A program made the translations under genes and the position numbers. This document shows, in pieces, positions 33,644 to 35,898 of a DNA stretch of 35,898 bases. Position 1 is the first letter of the stretch; each line of letters begins with the position of its first letter. Source of the DNA: Serratia sp. DD3 (GTDB lineage Bacteria; Pseudomonadota; Gammaproteobacteria; Enterobacterales; Enterobacteriaceae); assembly GCF_000496755.2 (NCBI RefSeq), contig NZ_AYKS02000011.1, forward strand, positions 1 to 35,898, in the 5' to 3' direction. The notes beneath the pieces were generated by a model, which saw nothing but the letters and a program-made list of their open reading frames with translations, searched no databases and was not told the origin of the DNA.

Positions 33644-33672
33644 TTCCAAACCCGATCTCTCTTGCGTATAGT
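33644..33672 (+). promoter_or_regulatory. Putative promoter for ybgC-tolQRA
   Basis: A good -10, TATAGT (33667-33672), stands 34 nt before the ybgC start, with a weak -35 TTCCAA (33644-33649) at 17-nt spacing. A promoter upstream of ybgC is known in E. coli; this exact placement is inferred. Confidence 0.4.
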
Positions 33673-33705
33673 AATATCGTTAAATCGCATTGGTTTGGAA
33701 GTCTT

Positions 33706-34790
<1,085 letters not shown>

Positions 34791-34802
34791 GTAGGGGGTA
34801 GC

Positions 34803-35231
34803 ATGGCGAAAGTTCGTGGTCGTAACCGGCGGGAGCTCAAGTCGGAAATCAACATAGTTCCGTTGCTGGATGTATTGCTGGTGTTGCTGTTGATATTTAT
34901 GGCAACTGCGCCAATCATAACCCAAAGTGTTGAGGTGGATTTACCGGATGCAACTGATTCCAAGACAGTGTCCAGTGATGATAATCCACCGGTGATCCTC
35001 GAAGTTTCTGGCGTAGGGCAATACACTCTGGTGGCTGATCATAACCGCATGGAACTGTTGCCACCAGAGCAGGTGGCGGCAGAAGCCAAATCACGTTTGG
35101 CGGCTAACCCGAAGACGGTTTTTTTGATCGGTGGGGCCAAGGAAGTACCCTATGATGAGATTATCAAGGCGTTAAATATTCTTCATCAAGCGGGGGTAAC
35201 TTCTGTAGGGCTGATGACTCAGCCAATTTGA
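34803..35231 (+). CDS. tolR: Tol-Pal system protein TolR
   Basis: The 142-residue protein has a short cytoplasmic tail, one membrane helix NIVPLLDVLLVLLLIFMATA carrying the essential Asp (LLD), and a periplasmic domain ending HQAGVTSVGLMTQPI. It is homologous to the ExbD-like protein at the left of the window. It gates TolQ proton flow and contacts peptidoglycan in E. coli. ATG follows GGGGG-type ribosome sequence (GTAGGGGGTAGC). Confidence 0.97.
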   Translation: MAKVRGRNRRELKSEINIVPLLDVLLVLLLIFMATAPIITQSVEVDLPDATDSKTVSSDDNPPVILEVSGVGQYTLVADHNRMELLPPEQVAAEAKSRLAANPKTVFLIGGAKEVPYDEIIKALNILHQAGVTSVGLMTQPI

Positions 35232-35252
35232 CCCTGAGGTCAGAGGTAACCC

Positions 35253-35278
35253 AGTTCCTGCTTTTATTTGGCGGGAAC
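35253..35278 (+). other. Hairpin between tolR and tolA
   Basis: GTTCCTGC (35253-35260) pairs with GCGGGAAC (35271-35278), eight pairs with one G-U, across a 10-nt T-rich loop. It sits 31 nt before the tolA TTG start and could limit or protect tolA mRNA; function is inference. Confidence 0.4.
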
Positions 35279-35309
35279 ACGTTTAAGCACCAGTTTTTGG
35301 GAATCTATT

Positions 35310-35898
35310 TTGGTAAAGGCAACTGAGCAAAACGATAAGCTGAATCGCGCCGTTATTGTATCGGTGGTTCTGCACATCCTATTGATTGCCCTGTTGATTT
35401 GGGGATCACTGCAAGAAAACGCCGAAATGAGTGCTGGCGGTGGCGGTGATGGTTCTGTAGTAGGGGCAGTGATGGTCGACCCGGGTGCTGTCGTCGAGCA
35501 GTATAATCGCCAGCAGCAGCAGAGTAGCGATGCCCAGCGTGCAGAAAAACAGCGCCAGAAGAAAGCGGAACAGCAGGCGGAAGAGTTACAGCAGAAGCAG
35601 GCAGTAGAACAACAACGCCTGAAGAAACTGGAGCAGGAGCGTTTGGCGGCACAGGAAAAAGCGGCGCAGGACGCTAAGGTACAAGCTGAACAGCAAAAAG
35701 CGGCCGAGGTTGCGGCTGCTAAGGCTAAAGAACAACAGAAAACAGCCGAGGAGGCTGCAGCGAAAGCCAAAGCTGAGGCAGATAAAATAGTCAAAGCACA
35801 GGCAGAGGCTCAGAAGAAAGCGGAAGCGGAAGCCAAAAAAGAAGCGGCTGTTGCTGCAGCAGCTAAAAAGCAGGCGGAAGAGGCGAAGGCAGCGGGGG
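35310..35898 (+). CDS. tolA: Tol-Pal system protein TolA, N-terminal part (runs off right edge)
   Basis: The frame from TTG 35310 reads MVKATEQNDKLNRAVIVSVV then LHILLIALLIWG, a cytoplasmic tail plus one membrane helix, followed by SAGGGGDGSVVGAVMVDPGA (Gly-rich linker). A long Ala/Lys/Glu/Gln-rich helical domain then runs to the edge. The C-terminal Pal/TolB-contacting domain is outside the window. ATEQNDKL matches the E. coli N-terminus. No ATG or GTG lies in frame nearby; GGGAA (35299-35303) sits 6 nt before the TTG. About 196 codons are present. TolA spans the periplasm and is driven by TolQR. Confidence 0.95.
   Translation, partial: MVKATEQNDKLNRAVIVSVVLHILLIALLIWGSLQENAEMSAGGGGDGSVVGAVMVDPGAVVEQYNRQQQQSSDAQRAEKQRQKKAEQQAEELQQKQAVEQQRLKKLEQERLAAQEKAAQDAKVQAEQQKAAEVAAAKAKEQQKTAEEAAAKAKAEADKIVKAQAEAQKKAEAEAKKEAAVAAAAKKQAEEAKAAG

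Noticed and set aside
35264..35794. Long minus-strand open frame rich in Cys, Ala and Ser opposite tolA
   Set aside because: Low-complexity antisense shadow of the Ala/Lys/Glu/Gln-rich TolA repeat; tolA itself is certain.

Overview
The window looks like core chromosome of a member of the Enterobacterales, most likely Yersinia or a close relative. This is inferred from near-identity of many products to remembered E. coli proteins (SdhCDAB, SucABCD, CydABX, TolQRA, YbgC, YbgI, YbfA, PhrB), moderate GC, and the gene order ybfA / ybgA-phr / ybgI-pxpBCA / gltA-sdh-suc-cyd-ybgC-tol. I could not run a database search. No prophage, transposase, CRISPR array, tRNA or rRNA was seen.

Positions 1-6514 hold a heme-iron uptake island. 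A leftward operon encodes a dedicated energy transducer (TonB-like, ExbB-like, ExbD-like), then the heme-binding protein HmuT and the start of the permease HmuU, which runs off the left edge. A rightward operon encodes a TonB-dependent heme receptor, then HutX and HutZ (cytosolic heme carrier and heme-utilisation protein). A Fur-like operator sits between the two divergent promoters. The layout resembles the Vibrio/Plesiomonas hut/hug loci rather than the hmuRSTUV order usual in Yersinia.

Positions 6515-12718 hold ybfA, a probably exported Cys-based phosphatase, ybgA (a DUF523/TudS-DUF1722 fusion), the photolyase phrB, a convergent azlCD pair (amino-acid exporter type), and ybgI (NIF3 family). 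Intergenic stretches here contain a possible gene remnant and copies of a short dispersed repeat.

Positions 12943-17734 form a compact 5-oxoproline module: pxpB-pxpC-pxpA (5-oxoprolinase), two membrane proteins of families DUF969 and DUF979 (probable 5-oxoproline transporter), and pcp (pyroglutamyl peptidase). Together they could release, import and hydrolyse 5-oxoproline to glutamate.

Positions 17818-33542 are central respiration. gltA is divergent from sdhCDAB-sucABCD, followed by cydABX-ybgE (cytochrome bd oxidase). One CRP-like site lies at nearly equal distance from the inferred gltA and sdhC promoters. An FNR-like site precedes cydA. A clear intrinsic terminator follows sucD.

Positions 33706-35898 are ybgC-tolQ-tolR-tolA (cell-envelope Tol system), with tolA cut by the right edge. 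The window therefore carries two relatives of the same proton-driven motor: ExbB/ExbD/TonB at the left and TolQ/TolR/TolA at the right.

No clearly new system was found. The items most worth checking are the self-powered heme island, the TudS-DUF1722 gene beside phrB, the 5-oxoproline transporter pair, the overlapping mini-ORF at the sdhC start, and structured or repeated intergenic DNA.
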